Shown: piece by piece, positions 10,020 through 22,394 of the stretch | Layout of the letters: each line of letters opens with the position of its first letter | Numbering within the stretch: the first letter of the stretch is position 1 | Source: Gigaspora rosea | Taxonomy: Eukaryota > Glomeromycota > Glomeromycetes > Diversisporales > Gigasporaceae | Length of the DNA: 64,000 bases | Assembly: GCA_003550325.1 (NCBI GenBank) | Contig: QKWP01000069.1 | Coordinates: 280,432 to 344,431, forward strand | Direction of reading: 5' to 3' | Program-made: the position numbers and the translations under genes | The notes under the pieces: model-generated | Databases searched by the model: none | Told to the model about the DNA's origin: nothing | What the model saw: only the letters and a program-made list of their open reading frames with translations

Positions 10020-10435
10020 TCAACAAGTTGTATTGGCAGCAATTGTATTGTCGGCAAATCATATTGTCGACGAATTGCATTGTTAGTAGAATAAGCTTGT
10101 CAGTATTCTATTTTCGGTAAAATGAGCTTGTCGGTAAGTTGATTTTGTCGGTAAATATAACTGTCAGGTGAAGTGTGTGTCAGTAAAATCAACTTGACGG
10201 TGAAAAAGAACTTGTCAGTAAATCAAGTGTCAGTGAATTTTGAGTTGGTAAAAATAAAATGATTGTCGGTGTAGGTTGATGTCTGTGAAACTGTCAGTGA
10301 TGTGTGTGTCAGTAAAATTAACGTGTCAGTGAAAACATGCTTGTCAGCAAATCGAGTGTTGGCGAGTTATTTGTCGGTAAAATGGTTGTCTGTGTAGTGT
10401 TATATCTGTAAAGTGATTGTCAGTGAAATAATACG
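10020..10435 (+). repeat. TTGTCGGTAAA motif array, right arm
   Basis: About 18 degenerate units of TTGTCAGTAAAATCAAC-like sequence are spaced around 20-25 bp. It is the inverted partner of 9455-9610. The motif density and inverted arrangement resemble transposase-binding subterminal repeats. Confidence 0.7.
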
Positions 10436-11039
10436 AATCCATTTTAGTACAGTTCAAGACTGGTCTACCTGCAGCCAATAGGATTGAAGAATTTTGACTA
10501 TTATAACACACAAATTGAGATTTATATTATTATACAGTATAATGTTTTATATAAATAAAAATGTAAAAGTATAATTACTTGTAATAAAAAGATAATCGTA
10601 AAGCAGAAACAGGTATAAAAATTATCCTGTTTGGGTTGTCAGTAACCAGTAAATTTTTTACCCTTAATTCAGTTTTTAGCAATTAAAGGTTATACACAAA
10701 AACCAATTCCAGTAAATCGATTTCAACTGAAGAATGTGCCTGCAATATTATTATAGAACAAGTTTGATTTAGCCTCAATCGCATAGTTATGTATTTAAAG
10801 TAATGCATAAAATATATATTGTTGACCTATAAAAATTACACAAAAACGGGCATAACTCTCGATCCAGTGATTAGAATTCGATGAAACAACCATCATTCGA
10901 CTCAGCTCAATGAGACAGTTCGAACGAGCTATAGATCATCCCTGTACGACCATTGGTTACCAAGAACGGAACCAATAGATGATCAAGTATCAGATCTACA
11001 ATTTGATTGGCTAGGCGATCTACTGCGCGCCAAAACGCA

Positions 11040-11200
11040 TATATGGCATTTATAAAACATGTCATATTTATAGCATATATACTCTATATTTTATTTATAA
11101 CACATATATCATTTATTTCATATATTACATTTATATCATTTATACTATATATTTTATTAGTAGTAGATATAGCATTTATTGCACATGTAATAGATATAGT
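11040..11200. repeat. Degenerate CATTTATATCAT short repeat
   Basis: Short words such as CATTTATATCATTTATACT recur irregularly. Translation gives a hydrophobic Ile/Phe/Tyr-rich peptide that could be mistaken for membrane segments, but composition alone explains it. Confidence 0.6.
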
Positions 11201-11642
11201 CCGTTACATTTGTGAAAAACAAAAATGTATAAAAGCGGCCGATGTGGACCCCAAGTTCAACATCGAGTCTTCATACTCTTTCAATAATAAAAACAACTAT
11301 TAACTACACAAATCAAACAGTTATTAGTATCCTCATATACTTTTAATTGTAGCCTCTTTCGTAATTGCAAATTGCCTTAAATCTTCTTTGTTAAGTTTTC
11401 TTAAAAAAGCAATACTGACTTAGATATAACACAGTAACAAAGTTTGAAGTTACACAAAGTGTTCACTGTCTAAGATCACTCTAGTTACCTAATATCATTG
11501 AAGAAGTGGATTTAGGATAACAATATTAAAGATGGACTGATCTGAACTGGTCCCAATTTATGGACCGTAGACTGCTTAGACTGGTCCAAAAGACTGGTTT
11601 AGACTGCAGTCCTTGCTGGACTGTAACATCCCTATTGGAATC

Positions 11643-14169
11643 TAAAAAAAAAAAAAAAAAATGAAAAAATTAAAAAAATAGGACAGCAGGTAATGTAAAA
11701 CAAAAAATCAACTTTGTGTGACCTAATCTCGCACATATAAATAAATTATAGTTCGTTTAATTCTATATAAGATGACAAAAATAATTTATGCTCAACAATT
11801 AACTTCCTCTACAACTTTCTGAAAAACAAACCCATATTGAAACTCATATTATCATGGAGGACTTTCATATTTTTCAGAAATGCACATGATTTTTATGCAG
11901 CAATTGACCAACCAGAGATCACATTTTCAGCACATGATATAAACAAATAGAACAGGCATAATTTATATATTATTAGTTTAACTTTGAAGTAAAATAAGTC
12001 ATTTTAGAAGAATAAAACTCTTCACTCAGCTTAAAAACAATTTACAAGCATAGAACCTTTATTAGAAAAGTTTTTAATAAGAAGTTATATGTTCTTTATT
12101 AATATTCTTAAACTTTTACAAATTAACAAACCAACTTTTATTGAACTAAATATCTTTTGAAGAATATACATTTTTCAAAAATAGTCTGTAAAGGTATAAT
12201 AAAATCAATGAGTTAATTATTTAAATAATAAAAGATAAGAAAAAAACAGAAAAACAATGTTGAACTTTGCGAATTGAGTAGTAAAATATACTTTTATTAC
12301 CTCCTACTATAGAGTAGATAGTACTTTAACTGTTAAAATAATTATCTTGTTTAGTATGATGCAGCATGAGTTTTTAGAAAGACATTTTCTATGAACCATT
12401 TTATTAGTAAAGTATTGCATGATTGGATTGGTTTTTTAAAATTTAAAAATTCTAGTTTTATACTACTATTCTATATAAATATTCATGTAAAGTTGATCCC
12501 AGAAATCATCAAAATTGGAAATTCTCCATGCTACTCATGTCAAATTCATTTTAAAACAATCAAATACCTTATGTTTATCTTTTGCAAGACAAATAAAAAT
12601 ACAAATTTTCTTATTTGACTCATATTATAGATTATAGAAATAATCTAAAAAAAAAATTAAAAGATTGTACTAGTACTTCAATTTGCACAGAGTACAAAGG
12701 CTTTCAATTGTGGATTCTTTGTTAACATGCCATTCAATCTCCAAGGACTAGGTCTGGTCCTCAAAGAAAGGTCATTTTAACTTGCATCCTAATTTAGCAA
12801 AAAACTAGTGTACAAAGATCAGAAGTTAAAAAAAAGTAAAAGAGTAAATTCGAAGAACTTTGACAGCTTCATTTAGGTGCAATACACAATTCTGGTATAT
12901 TGTTAGAATCAAATAAGAGACTCATTTTGATAAACTAGTATTAGGAGCAATAAACATTTATGGTAGTGAAAATTAATGTTATAGAGAATATAATGAATAA
13001 ATAAAAATATTGATCTACAACAATAGCTTTAGAGATAATTATAGATGGTTATAAATAAAAAAAATAAAAGAACAAATATAGAATATATAAAAGTAATAAA
13101 GAAATTTTTTATAAAAAAAATATAGAATAGTATAGAAAAATAAATATAGAATAGTATAAAAGATATATATAGTAATAAAGAAAATTTTTTATAGAAAATA
13201 TAGAATAGTATAGAAAAATAAATAAAGAAACATAATGGAATAGGTATAATAGTACAAAAATGGAAAGGTTTAGTCAGATAGTTAATAGGACTATTACATT
13301 ATTTTTTAGTGCAGAAAAAATTCTTTATTTATATAATAATACTAGATTTATTTTTATATTCAGATTTGTTTTATATCCAATATATATATTCAAAAAATGG
13401 AATTTAGGTTTATTTAAAATCAAGATTAATCTGAATATAAATATATATTCAAATTTAACTACTACCTCTAGTTAGACTGTCCACTATAAATACAGAGTAT
13501 ATGTATTTTATCTTTTTATAATATTACCTCTTAGTATATACTAGACCTGAGATTTATAATATGGTTTAAAAATTGGTAAAATATAACAGGTCAGGTCTTA
13601 TATATAGAAATTTATAGTAATTTTATAGAAATACTAGTTTTTAGCAAGAGCAAACTTGGTTGTACAGTTGACCCTCTCAAAATTAGCATGCATAATTGAC
13701 AGTTTTTGTATCAATTTTGAGAGGTTATCAAATTTGAAAGGTCAAATAGCTATGTTAGAAACAGGCTTGGTGAATCAACTTTTGACTGATTATAGCAGGT
13801 TATTAGTTTTGACAGAATTAATTTTGAGAGGGCAACTGTATTTTTAGATTAAACAATCTTAATTTTCTATTTAATATATCATAAGATAAAAGAGAAGTAA
13901 ATATATTAAAAATTTTTTTAACCTTATTTATCCAAATGTTCAAAACTACAAAGCTTGTTTAAGCTTTAATAATTAATGAATTTACCAAAAATATAAAATT
14001 ATATATTTTTTTAGACTAAATATATCTAGTTAAAATTAAAATAAGATACTTTAATAAAATTTTAAATAATTTTATGTTTAAAAATCAAAATTGTTTAAAA
14101 TTACTGTTTTAATTAATAATCTACTAGTCATCTAGATAATGATTATAGTATAACATAATACAAATTATA
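11643..14169. other. CpG-poor AT-rich sequence
   Basis: Very few CG dinucleotides occur. A duplicated ~80-bp block (about 13091-13165 and 13171-13230) contains AAATATAGAATAGTATAG. No gene, RNA or complete element was recognised. Confidence 0.4.
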
Positions 14170-14712
14170 TATAGTCAGACCTCTCTATAATCACAAGTTG
14201 GTTATGCCTATTTTGGTGATTATATAGAGGTGTAACTATAAATAAAATATCTTGTTATGGTCATATGACCAAAGGCCATTATATTTAAATTTAATCAATT
14301 TTTAAATATGTGAAGTAAAATAAACTCTTAATAATCACAGGTGCTTGTGATTGGATTTTAATAATCTTAGTCTCATTAGAATCATCTTATTGAAATAAAC
14401 ATTTGTTAGTTGTTTTATCCAAATTGGACCACTGTATTAAAAGTTATTAGCTATCAAACCTTTAAGAATTTTTATTAAAATTTTTGAATAATGAATATAA
14501 ATATTAGTCAATCAGATATTATAATCCATATTTAGTCGGAATTTGTAATTATAATGAGAGTTATTATTAATAAACATAATAAAAACTTAAATTTTTTTGT
14601 AATAGTGATTATAGATGATTTGTGACTATAATGAGGTTTTTTACTATATTTAAGTTTGTTGTACAATATTGGGTATCATATATAGAGGTGTGACTATATG
14701 GGTGTGACAATA
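14170..14712. mobile_element. pogo/Tc1-type MITE (GTCAGACCTCTCTATAATCAC)
   Basis: The left end is TATAGTCAGACCTCTCTATA and the right-end complement is TATTGTCACACCCATATAGT followed by a second ACCTCTATAT block. TA flanks both ends. Sequence matches the element at 43982-45444 (reverse orientation) along most of its length. ACCTCT-type ends with TA duplication are typical of pogo/Tigger-related Tc1-mariner MITEs. Confidence 0.65.
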
Positions 14713-15316
14713 AAGAAATCAGACAGTGATCAAACTATATAAAAATTACTGTAAACAAAAATGTGATATGCTTATATTTATCTTTTTTTCTGACAAAGAT
14801 AATGATATATATCAATTAATTGAAAGTTGTAAAGCTAATTAGAATGTTTTTAGTTATCCAAATTGGACTAGCAAATGCTTTAACTAATGATCTGACAGTT
14901 ATCTGGTGCAAGATCATAGTATAATGTAATGTAAATCACTATGTAAATTACATAAGCAGGAAATACCAAGATTTTTTGACAATTATTCAAATAAAACTTT
15001 TTTATATAAAGTTAACAGCAAAGCTGATTAATTGAAAATTGTAGAGCTTACTGAAATAAATCTAAAAGAGGTTAGATTATGTATCAAAATTGCCCAGTAG
15101 TTGATAAGATATTCTTAAAAAACAATTAGTCAAATATAAAATTACTATATAAACAAACTATTGTTTATATTGAAATTTATATAGTCAGCTAATCATTTTT
15201 TAAGAATATTTCAACAACCAATAGGCCAATTTTAATAATCTAGATTCATTCAATGAGCTCTACAACTTTCAATTAATCAATTTTGGCTATTAACTTAGTA
15301 TAAAAAAGTTTTTTAA

Positions 15317-15679
15317 AGGATAGAGTGTAATTTCATATAAAATCAATTGTAGATCAACTTTGTGTAACCAATTTATATGATATTATATGATTTATATGTA
15401 AATATTATATGATTTGTCCAATTAATTTTTTGTACAATCTACAAAAATCATATAGCATTTTACAAAAAATTAATTATATATAAAGTTAATTTTTTAAAAC
15501 AATGAATATTGCACAATTTTATTATTATAAACAAACTATTTAAAACTACCTATTATATAAATTTTATAAAAATTGGTCAAGATCTTAAAAAAATTTATCA
15601 GAAGCATTTTTTATTTTAATATATAAAATCTAATATACCATGTAGATTATATAAAAAATGATCTATATTCACTCTGCCC
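15317..15679 (-). mobile_element. TTAA-type MITE, copy 1
   Basis: This 363-bp element is flanked by TTAA (15313-15316 and 15680-15683). Its reverse complement matches 16742-17114 along the full length, including TGAATATAGATCATTTTT at one end. A TTAA duplication is the signature of piggyBac-type integration. There is no coding capacity. Confidence 0.7.
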
Positions 15680-15989
15680 TTAAAGATATCTAGTATTTAT
15701 ACTCTATAATAAATATATAAGATTTGTATTATATTACACTATGCACTAGATGACTAGTGGATCATTAATAAATGATTAGCAAACTATGTAAGTTTCTATG
15801 TAAAACAATTATTGTTTACACTATTGGGCTTACTAGTAGCTTACTTATAAGTTCTGAACTATTGAACCTACGAGTCTAGTAGTCTGTTTATAAGTTTAGT
15901 AAAGTGAATTTTTGGCCCAAAGCCCAATACAGATTATTTATAAAGAAAATTTATATAGATAGCTAATTATTTTTAATAAAATTTTAGTA

Positions 15990-16460
15990 TGTTAATGTAT
16001 TTTTTGGTATTAAATAAGTTTACTTAGAGCCCAAATTTATAATTTATTAATAAATGTTTGCATGATGCAAAATTTTCTATATTTTTATTAGTAAAAATAT
16101 AAAAATTCTGTATCATGCGAAATTTTACTAATATTTTATAAGTTTTGGCTCTAAATAAACTTGTTCAGCACCAAATATCATTATTTTAGCATATATTTCT
16201 TTAATTTACTGATTTTTAGAATTTTTATCAAAATGTAATTTTGCTTATCTTTATTTGAAAAATTAAGAATTTATGCTAAAATAATATTTTTTGGTGAAGA
16301 GTTTACTTAGATCCTAAATTTATAATTAATTAGTAAAATTTTTATAATGCAGAATTTTTTATATTTTTATTAATAAAAATGTAAAAAATTTTGCATAATA
16401 CAAAATATTGTTAATAAATTATAACATTTAGTATTAAAAAATTTATTATTTTAGTATTTA
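15990..16460. repeat. Old copies of the GTTTACTTAG palindrome family
   Basis: Three consecutive imperfect palindromes are bounded by AAGTTTACTTAGAGCC-like or complementary words, with centres near ATTTATTAATAAATG and TTTTTATTAATAAAAATG. The same layout in a fresher state occurs at 62885-64000. CpG is lost here, so this is an older chain. Confidence 0.5.
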
Positions 16461-16528
16461 CCTATATTTTTAAATAATTTATTTAAAGCACAATATTATA
16501 ATCTATATTTTATTAATTAATTCTAACT

Positions 16529-17544
16529 ATTTTTTTTTATGTCAAAGTTCCCAAATTGGGTGATAAGTCTTTTATTTAAGTCTGTAATCAAGGGACCTCT
16601 TTGGGCACCTGATATTTGTTACAAGAATAAGAATATAACTAGCCACACATACAACATTTGGTTGTCTAATTTAAGTAGTCCACCCAAAGGTTCTACACTA
16701 GCTGCCATACTTGAAACCCAACTAGGGGATTGCCTATTTAAGAGTAGGGTGAATGTAGATCATTTTTCATATGATCTACATGGTATATTAGATTTTATAT
16801 ATTAAAATAAAAAAATGCTTCTGATAAATTTTTTTAAAATCTTGTCCTATTCGTGTAAAATTTATATAATAGATAGTTTTAAATAGTTTGTTTATAACAA
16901 TGAAGTTGTATAATATCCATTGCTTTAAAAAAAATCAACTTTACATATAATTAAATTTTTGTAGGATGCTATATAATTTGTATAGGTTATACAAAGAATT
17001 GATTGGTCAAATTATATAATATTTACATGTAAATCATATGATATCATATAAATTGGTTATATAAAGTTAATCTACAATCGATTTTATATGAGTTGGATAT
17101 TTGTACACCTACTCTTAAACCCTCTGGTTCAAGTTTTCTGCCAATTCTACTTGTATTACTAATACAGATCCTCCATTACATAAATCAGTCAAGGTCAGTT
17201 CTGGATGCTGTTGACAAATATTCTGTTAGAACTAATTTATCCTCACAGGAGACTTAGTAAAGCATTTTCGGTCCCACATAGGTATTACTTATGCTTTGGT
17301 AACTTATGCATTTGCTGAGGCCAACAATTAAGGTTAGGGAAGTATCTGCAACTGCTACAATTACCTACTTCTGTCCTTGTAATGTTCACTCCAACCCTAG
17401 TACCCACCATTACTTTTCTACTAGTTCTTTTCTGATATCTTCCAATCTTCCAATCTAGTTAGCCCAGAAGGGTTAATTTACCTGGCATTAGGTGCCTTAT
17501 TGTTTTTCTTCCCCTGGTACCTACTTCCAGAACATAGGTCCTTT
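16529..17544 (-). mobile_element. 5'-truncated SINE relic split by a MITE
   Basis: Segments 16610-16741 and 17115-17150 match 44490-44640 of the intact SINE, and the run of T at 16529-16538 is its poly-A on the minus strand. Perfect 13-bp duplications ATTAATTCTAACT flank it (16516-16528 and 17545-17557). No B-box or A-box is found at the 17544 end, so the tRNA head is missing. CG sites in the younger copy are CA or TG here, for example CGCCCGAAGG at 44561 against CACCCAAAGG at 16681. The MITE 16742-17114 interrupts it. Confidence 0.75.
16742..17114 (+). mobile_element. TTAA-type MITE, copy 2 inside the SINE relic
   Basis: This 373-bp element has inverted ends GAGTAGGGTG and CACCTACTC. It is flanked by TTAA (16738-16741 and 17115-17118). 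The uninterrupted paralogue at 44611-44625 reads CTATTTAAACCCTCTGG with a single TTAA, which proves the exact insertion point and the 4-bp duplication. Confidence 0.88.
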
Positions 17545-17584
17545 ATTAATTCTAACTTTATTTAATTAAAAAACTTGTTTAAAA

Positions 17585-17815
17585 TATAAAAATATATTTA
17601 TATTATTCAAACTCAAACTAGTTTGCAAACTTCAAATCAAACTCAAATTAAATTTAGTATAATATTTGGGTTTGGTTTGAATTTGATTATTTTTTATTTA
17701 AATTTTAGTTTAATTTCAAACTTCATAAAATTTATAGTTTGAGTTTGGTTTGATTTGGGGTTTGATCAAACTCAAATCAAACCCAAATCAAACTTTGGAT
17801 TCCTAATATAGGGTG
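17585..17815. repeat. CAAACTCAAATC palindromic motif array
   Basis: Repeats of CAAACTCAAATCAAAC run on the left and right sides, with their complements GTTTGATTTGAGTTTG in the middle. The result is alternating inverted blocks. It resembles the GGTTCA array at 62655-62860 and the GGCCAA array in 53406-54354. Confidence 0.65.
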
Positions 17816-19120
17816 TGACTATAAAGAGGAAAAACTGTATATTACTAGTAGTATATTTAAAAGAATATAATAAACTATATATGGCATGCTGCTTTCCGAA
17901 CAAAAAGAATATATATTATTACATTATATAATAACTACTCTTAGATTCATTTTCCTTGTTTTTCTGTTCTAAAGATTTAATATAGATATTAATCTATAAT
18001 AATAAAAAAATAAAATAATAACTTGTTATTACTAGATATAAGCATATTACTATAGTGCACTGATTAAAAAACCCAGGGTCTAATCAATCTACCAATCAAA
18101 AAACTTACAAAAGACCCAGATATTTTATATGATCAGGTCTATAATACAAAAAAAATTTTAAGCATTTATACCTTTCACACTTACAATTAGTAATCTAAAA
18201 ATTTAAAAAATCTATATTTAATTAATAGAGATCTTGTGCTTTGTACCAGGTATTTTGCGATGGGGTATTAAAAAAGGGGTACTTTGGTTTAGTGCACTAT
18301 AGTATTTATTAATTTGAATTATCAATTTTTTATCACCTTGCTTTGTACAATATTCAATTCCAATTATCTTATTATAAAAATAGATTTAAATAATTATAAA
18401 AAATTATAACAAAGATGGTGTTTATAAAATAATTATTAATAATACTTATTTTTCTTTTGTTATAATTTTAATTTTAAAGTAAAATATTCAATACTCTGAA
18501 GAGGCTAAATAATTTATTTGAGCAATAGCAGCTTTATAGTTATTAGAACCTTTAATTAAAAGAATTTTTAATAAATTAAAAGACCATTATAATATTCATT
18601 AAATACCAATAATTTCTAACTATGTTTTTTCAGATTTTAATTTTTATATTATTCATATAATTCATTTTAAATCTACTTGATCTATGTTAATAAATTGTAA
18701 TTTGCCTATGCAATCAGCAAAACAATATCATTTGTATGAAGTTATTAATTTAAATATTTTATTGCTGTAGGTTGAAATCTTTTGTTAATAAACAAAATTT
18801 GTATTTGGACAATCAGAATCTATTCTAATACTGTACTAAAAATAGATTTTGATTGTCCAAACACTCAATTTTTAAGTTTAATTCAATTTTTTAAGCACTA
18901 GTTTTCTCTAAAATAAAGATAACTTACTAGAGTTTGATTTAATTAGAGTCTATTATCCTAACTTTAATTTTTTGCTATAATCTTTTGTTAAATAAATTTA
19001 TTAATTATATTATTCTAAATTAGAGCTTTAATATAATACTTAATTATTTAAACCAAGTTTTTTATACTTTTTTTAAAGCCTTTTACTATTAGAATTTAAA
19101 TTAGATAGTGGTTTAGTATC
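17816..19120. other. CpG-poor AT-rich sequence
   Basis: It begins with GGGTGTGACTATAAAGAGG, a solo right end of the pogo-type family at 14170. The rest shows no recognisable gene or element. Confidence 0.35.
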
Positions 19121-19136
19121 ATTGTTTAGATCTTAT

Positions 19137-20098
19137 TTTTTTTTTTATTATCAAGTTGAGGTCATGCCTTGGACTTTTATTAGTATAGTTATCATTACAA
19201 CATCCATGTCTATTATATTAATTCCTACAAATATTAAGTACCAAACTTAGACTATTTTATCTATGACCTAAACCTTACCAGAGCATCCTATATGTCCCAC
19301 TCATATACTCAACCTGGTTTTTGTATATATTGCTTGTCCTCTAGTAGTACCTGTAGTGCTTCTGCCGCCAGGTTCGTATCTCAAGCCATCTCTTGAATGC
19401 TGCCGTAACCTAGCCTGTATCTCAAGCCACTACCTTCCTATTAGTATCTATAGCATTATGCATGCCCTTGCAAAATTTACTAACTCTAGTACTTCTCTCG
19501 TTCCTCTTCTGGTTTTTTTCCGGTTGCTTCCTTTACCCCTACCTTGTTTTCTTTTTCTCGATTACTTTCCTACTCCCAATGCCGAGGACCCGGAAGGAGT
19601 GGTCTGCCTTGGCGGACCCAAGGTTTCCCTCTCCTTGGTATATGCTTTCGTAACACATGTCCTTTTCCTCTGGAGCGACTTCTGGGGTCTGATTGATAGA
19701 GCCCCGCCATAGGCCCTTTTGTTGTAAGTCTGCTTCTTGGTCAGTCCGCTTCCGGTCTGTCCCCGTCCGATTTCTGTTTAAGTACCGTCGAAGTCGGTTA
19801 CCTCTTTGCTTGGGTCTTGCCAAGTATAGTTTCCTTTGTCCTACGGTTCTGTGTATAACACAGCACTAGCGCTCCCCAGGATTTATGCGCCCCAGTTCTG
19901 TAACACAGCTCTAGAGCTCCCAATATGAGTTGGTGTAACCTGTAATACAGATTTGTAAATCTGGGCTCAGAGTCCAGGTTACCGTAATGCAGATAAATTT
20001 TTCGAAATCGTCTCCAGTGGGATTCGAACTTTGTATCTTTTGTTACAACTACTTGGGGGTGACAATAATCCAACTACACTATGTCACCACAACCCACT
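19137..20098 (-). mobile_element. Long tRNA-headed SINE (about 960 bp)
   Basis: On the minus strand the element starts near 20098 with a tRNA-like head. It has an A-box TAGTGTAGTTGG (20070-20081) and a B-box GTTCGAATCCC (20019-20029), i.e. an internal RNA polymerase III promoter. A ~870-bp body ends in an 11-nt poly-A (T run 19136-19146). Perfect 16-bp duplications ATTGTTTAGATCTTAT (19121-19136 and 20099-20114) show target-primed retrotransposition. CG sites are retained in the body, unlike the surroundings. Reading frames inside, on either strand, have no recognisable product. It shares the CCCACTGG-linked B-box context and other body words with the SINE at 44422-45139. At 960 bp it is unusually long for a SINE. 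Confidence 0.85.
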
Positions 20099-20114
20099 AT
20101 TGTTTAGATCTTAT

Positions 20115-21036
20115 AGTATTAGTTGTATCTATAGTATCCATATTTTTATAAGTTTACTCTATCTAGCCCTTTTAAACATATGTATGTATATAGTATATAA
20201 TAGTAACAAGGTGAATTAATTTAATAGTAATCTATATTCTCTCTTCATCTGTTTTGCAGGCAAAATTTGTTTTTGCATAATTATTAAAAAAGTAGATAGG
20301 AGAGGTCCCCTTAAAAAATATTTAAATTAATTCAGTTAGCTTTATACAATACTTTGGTAAAGTATTAATTTTAAAATTTGTCATATTAAAAATTTTTACT
20401 AACTAAAGATTGTATTTTGCCTATATATAAATTTTATCAAAAATATTTAACAGTAAATAACTTTTGATCTACTGATCTGTTTCAGATGATTTAATTACCA
20501 AAATTATCGTCTAAATAAGATGATTCTAATGAGATTAAAATTACTAAAATTTGATTACAGTATTCCAAAATTTATAATATTTTATTTATATTACAAATAT
20601 TTATTGATCTTAGGATTTTGTGATTTGATTTTAACGATTTTAGACTTATTAGAATTGTCTTATTGAGATGATTATTTTGGTAGTTAAATCATCCAAAATG
20701 GATTAGTTAATCAAAGTTATTCAATATTAAAGATTTTAATATATTAATAATAATCCCAATATACATACTGGTAAATATAATGCATTAAAACAACTTTAAA
20801 ACAATTTTTTTTGAAAAATTTTAATTTTTTTATATTATAAAACTAAAAATATAATAATAATTTGGAGATCAAACACATTTAAAAAATTTTTTAAAATTTA
20901 AAACTTTAATTATTTTCTCTAATTTTATAAAAATAAAAGAATTTTAACTTTATATAAATTTATATAAAATATAGTTATTTATAATAATTTATCATTTAAA
21001 AACAAAATTAAATTTAAAAAAAATATGGATTTTACT
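20115..21036. other. AT-rich sequence with relics of the GATTTTGG/AAGATGATTCTAATGAGA repeat
   Basis: Around 20455-20720 it resembles parts of the pogo-type elements at 14330-14470 and 44220-44370 (words such as AAGATGATTCTAATGAG and GTTAAATCATCCAAAATGG). No coding sequence was seen. Confidence 0.4.
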
Positions 21037-21037
21037 A

Positions 21038-21378
21038 AAACGCACCTATGGTGTTTTACACCATATTACACAAAACTATTAGAATAGCCAATCAAAATTT
21101 AAGATCAGGTGTAACAAAAAATTTCGTTTTTTGTTTATTTTTTTAAAAAAACATTCATATCGCAAAATTTTGCTTATGAAACCACCTTTGGGGCTCTAAT
21201 AAAAAAATTCCTTGCTAAATTTGTATATACTAATGCCCCGATAAAATTACAGGCTTACCCTAACCCTAAAGTAATTTAAAATTTATTTTTTGTTTTGTAA
21301 AAATTTATTTTTTTGTTTTTGTTACATGGATTTGCAAATCTAATTTACCTATGGTAGTAAAACACCATAAGTGCGTTT
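21038..21378. mobile_element. Tc1/mariner-like MITE (AAACGCACCTATGG ends)
   Basis: The 23-bp inverted ends are AAAACGCACCTATGGTGTTT and AAACACCATAAGTGCGTTTT, with TA on both sides. The 341-bp interior is non-coding. TA flanks suggest Tc1/mariner-type integration. Confidence 0.65.
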
Positions 21379-22084
21379 TATAATAATTGAAAAGTATTAT
21401 ATAAAAAATTCAATTAAGTTTTATAAAAAAATTTTTTTAAAAGTATTATATAACTTTTTGCTAGTAAATTTGTCTGCACATGCTTAACAAACAATGAGAT
21501 ACAAGAATCTGAGTTATACACTATATTAAAAGTAGGTTTATAAGTTAATCAACATATTTTATATATGAAGAACCTAAAAAATTTATTAAAATTTATTTAT
21601 ATTGCATAGTTAACAATAGTATATATGTATATATAAAAGTAACATCTACTGTTAATAGTATAAATTAATAGTTAATATAATGTAACAAATAAACGTGTTG
21701 TATATATATACATATATACATATATACAGTATATAATAGTAATAAAATTCTTGGTCATTGTATTTTAGGCTTCTAATTTTATTAGCTAGTTATGAAGCTA
21801 ATGATTACATATGGAATAGTCAGAAGAAATCTAGAATAGTCTGATTAACATTTTGTTATTATAAAAGGAGCAACTATATTATTCTAATTTGGTATATTCC
21901 TAACTGCAATATACTTTTTAATTGCATTTTCAAAGTCTTTGTTTATCTCCAAAATATATAGAAATATTAGTTCATTATCTCTTGAAAGTTGTGCATTAAT
22001 TTTTCTTTGTTTTTGATTAGTATTTTGCATTGTTTTATATTTTTGAACATATTTTTAATTATAATTAAGATTAGCTATATATTA

Positions 22085-22249
22085 GGGGCGTCCATTTATT
22101 ACGTAATATTTTTTACTTAGTAGCCACCTTTACCCATGTATAGTGTAATCATTTTATCTAATTCTGATTGATTAATATAATATATAGGCATAATTACTAC
22201 TTCTAACCATGTATCTATTGTAAAAATTATGTAATAAATGGCATGTTCC
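22085..22249. mobile_element. MITE with GGGGCGTCCATTTATTACGT ends
   Basis: The left end is GGGGCGTCCATTTATTACGT and the right-end complement is GGAACATGCCATTTATTACA, flanked by TTA (22082-22084 and 22250-22252). It is a 165-bp non-coding element. The TTA flank could also be read as TA, so a Tc1/mariner or Harbinger origin is open. Confidence 0.65.
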
Positions 22250-22394
22250 TTATTATAATTTAAATTTTAAAAATTCTAAAATTTGAATTAGCATGTCAAG
22301 TAGTTATTTTTTATAATTTTTTTTAACTTACTTAATTCTCTTTTGGTTCAATATTAGTTATATTATGTATAGTAGTAAAGGGCATTCATACTAT

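Larger units (their letters stand above)
9337..11634. mobile_element. Large non-autonomous hAT-like element
   Basis: The ends are TAGGGATGTTACGGTC and, as complement, TAGGGATGTTACAGTC. Flanks TTGGGATC (9329-9336) and TTGGAATC (11635-11642) match at 7 of 8 positions, as expected for an aged hAT duplication. Subterminal regions carry GGTCTGG, GGACC and ACTGGTCC motifs on both sides. The 2.3-kb interior holds inverted arrays of a GTCGGTAAA motif, a 40-bp tandem repeat and a nested MITE, with no transposase. Confidence 0.72.

Noticed and set aside
11007..11303. A hydrophobic 98-residue frame resembling a membrane protein
   Set aside because: The Ile/Phe/Tyr richness follows from CATTTATATCAT short repeats; there are no polar loops or family features.
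19356..20073. Frames of 91-118 residues on both strands
   Set aside because: They lie entirely within the tRNA-headed SINE, whose body is transcribed by pol III and shows no domain.
20010..20098. A tRNA gene on the minus strand
   Set aside because: The head lacks a paired acceptor stem and is part of the SINE at 19137-20098.
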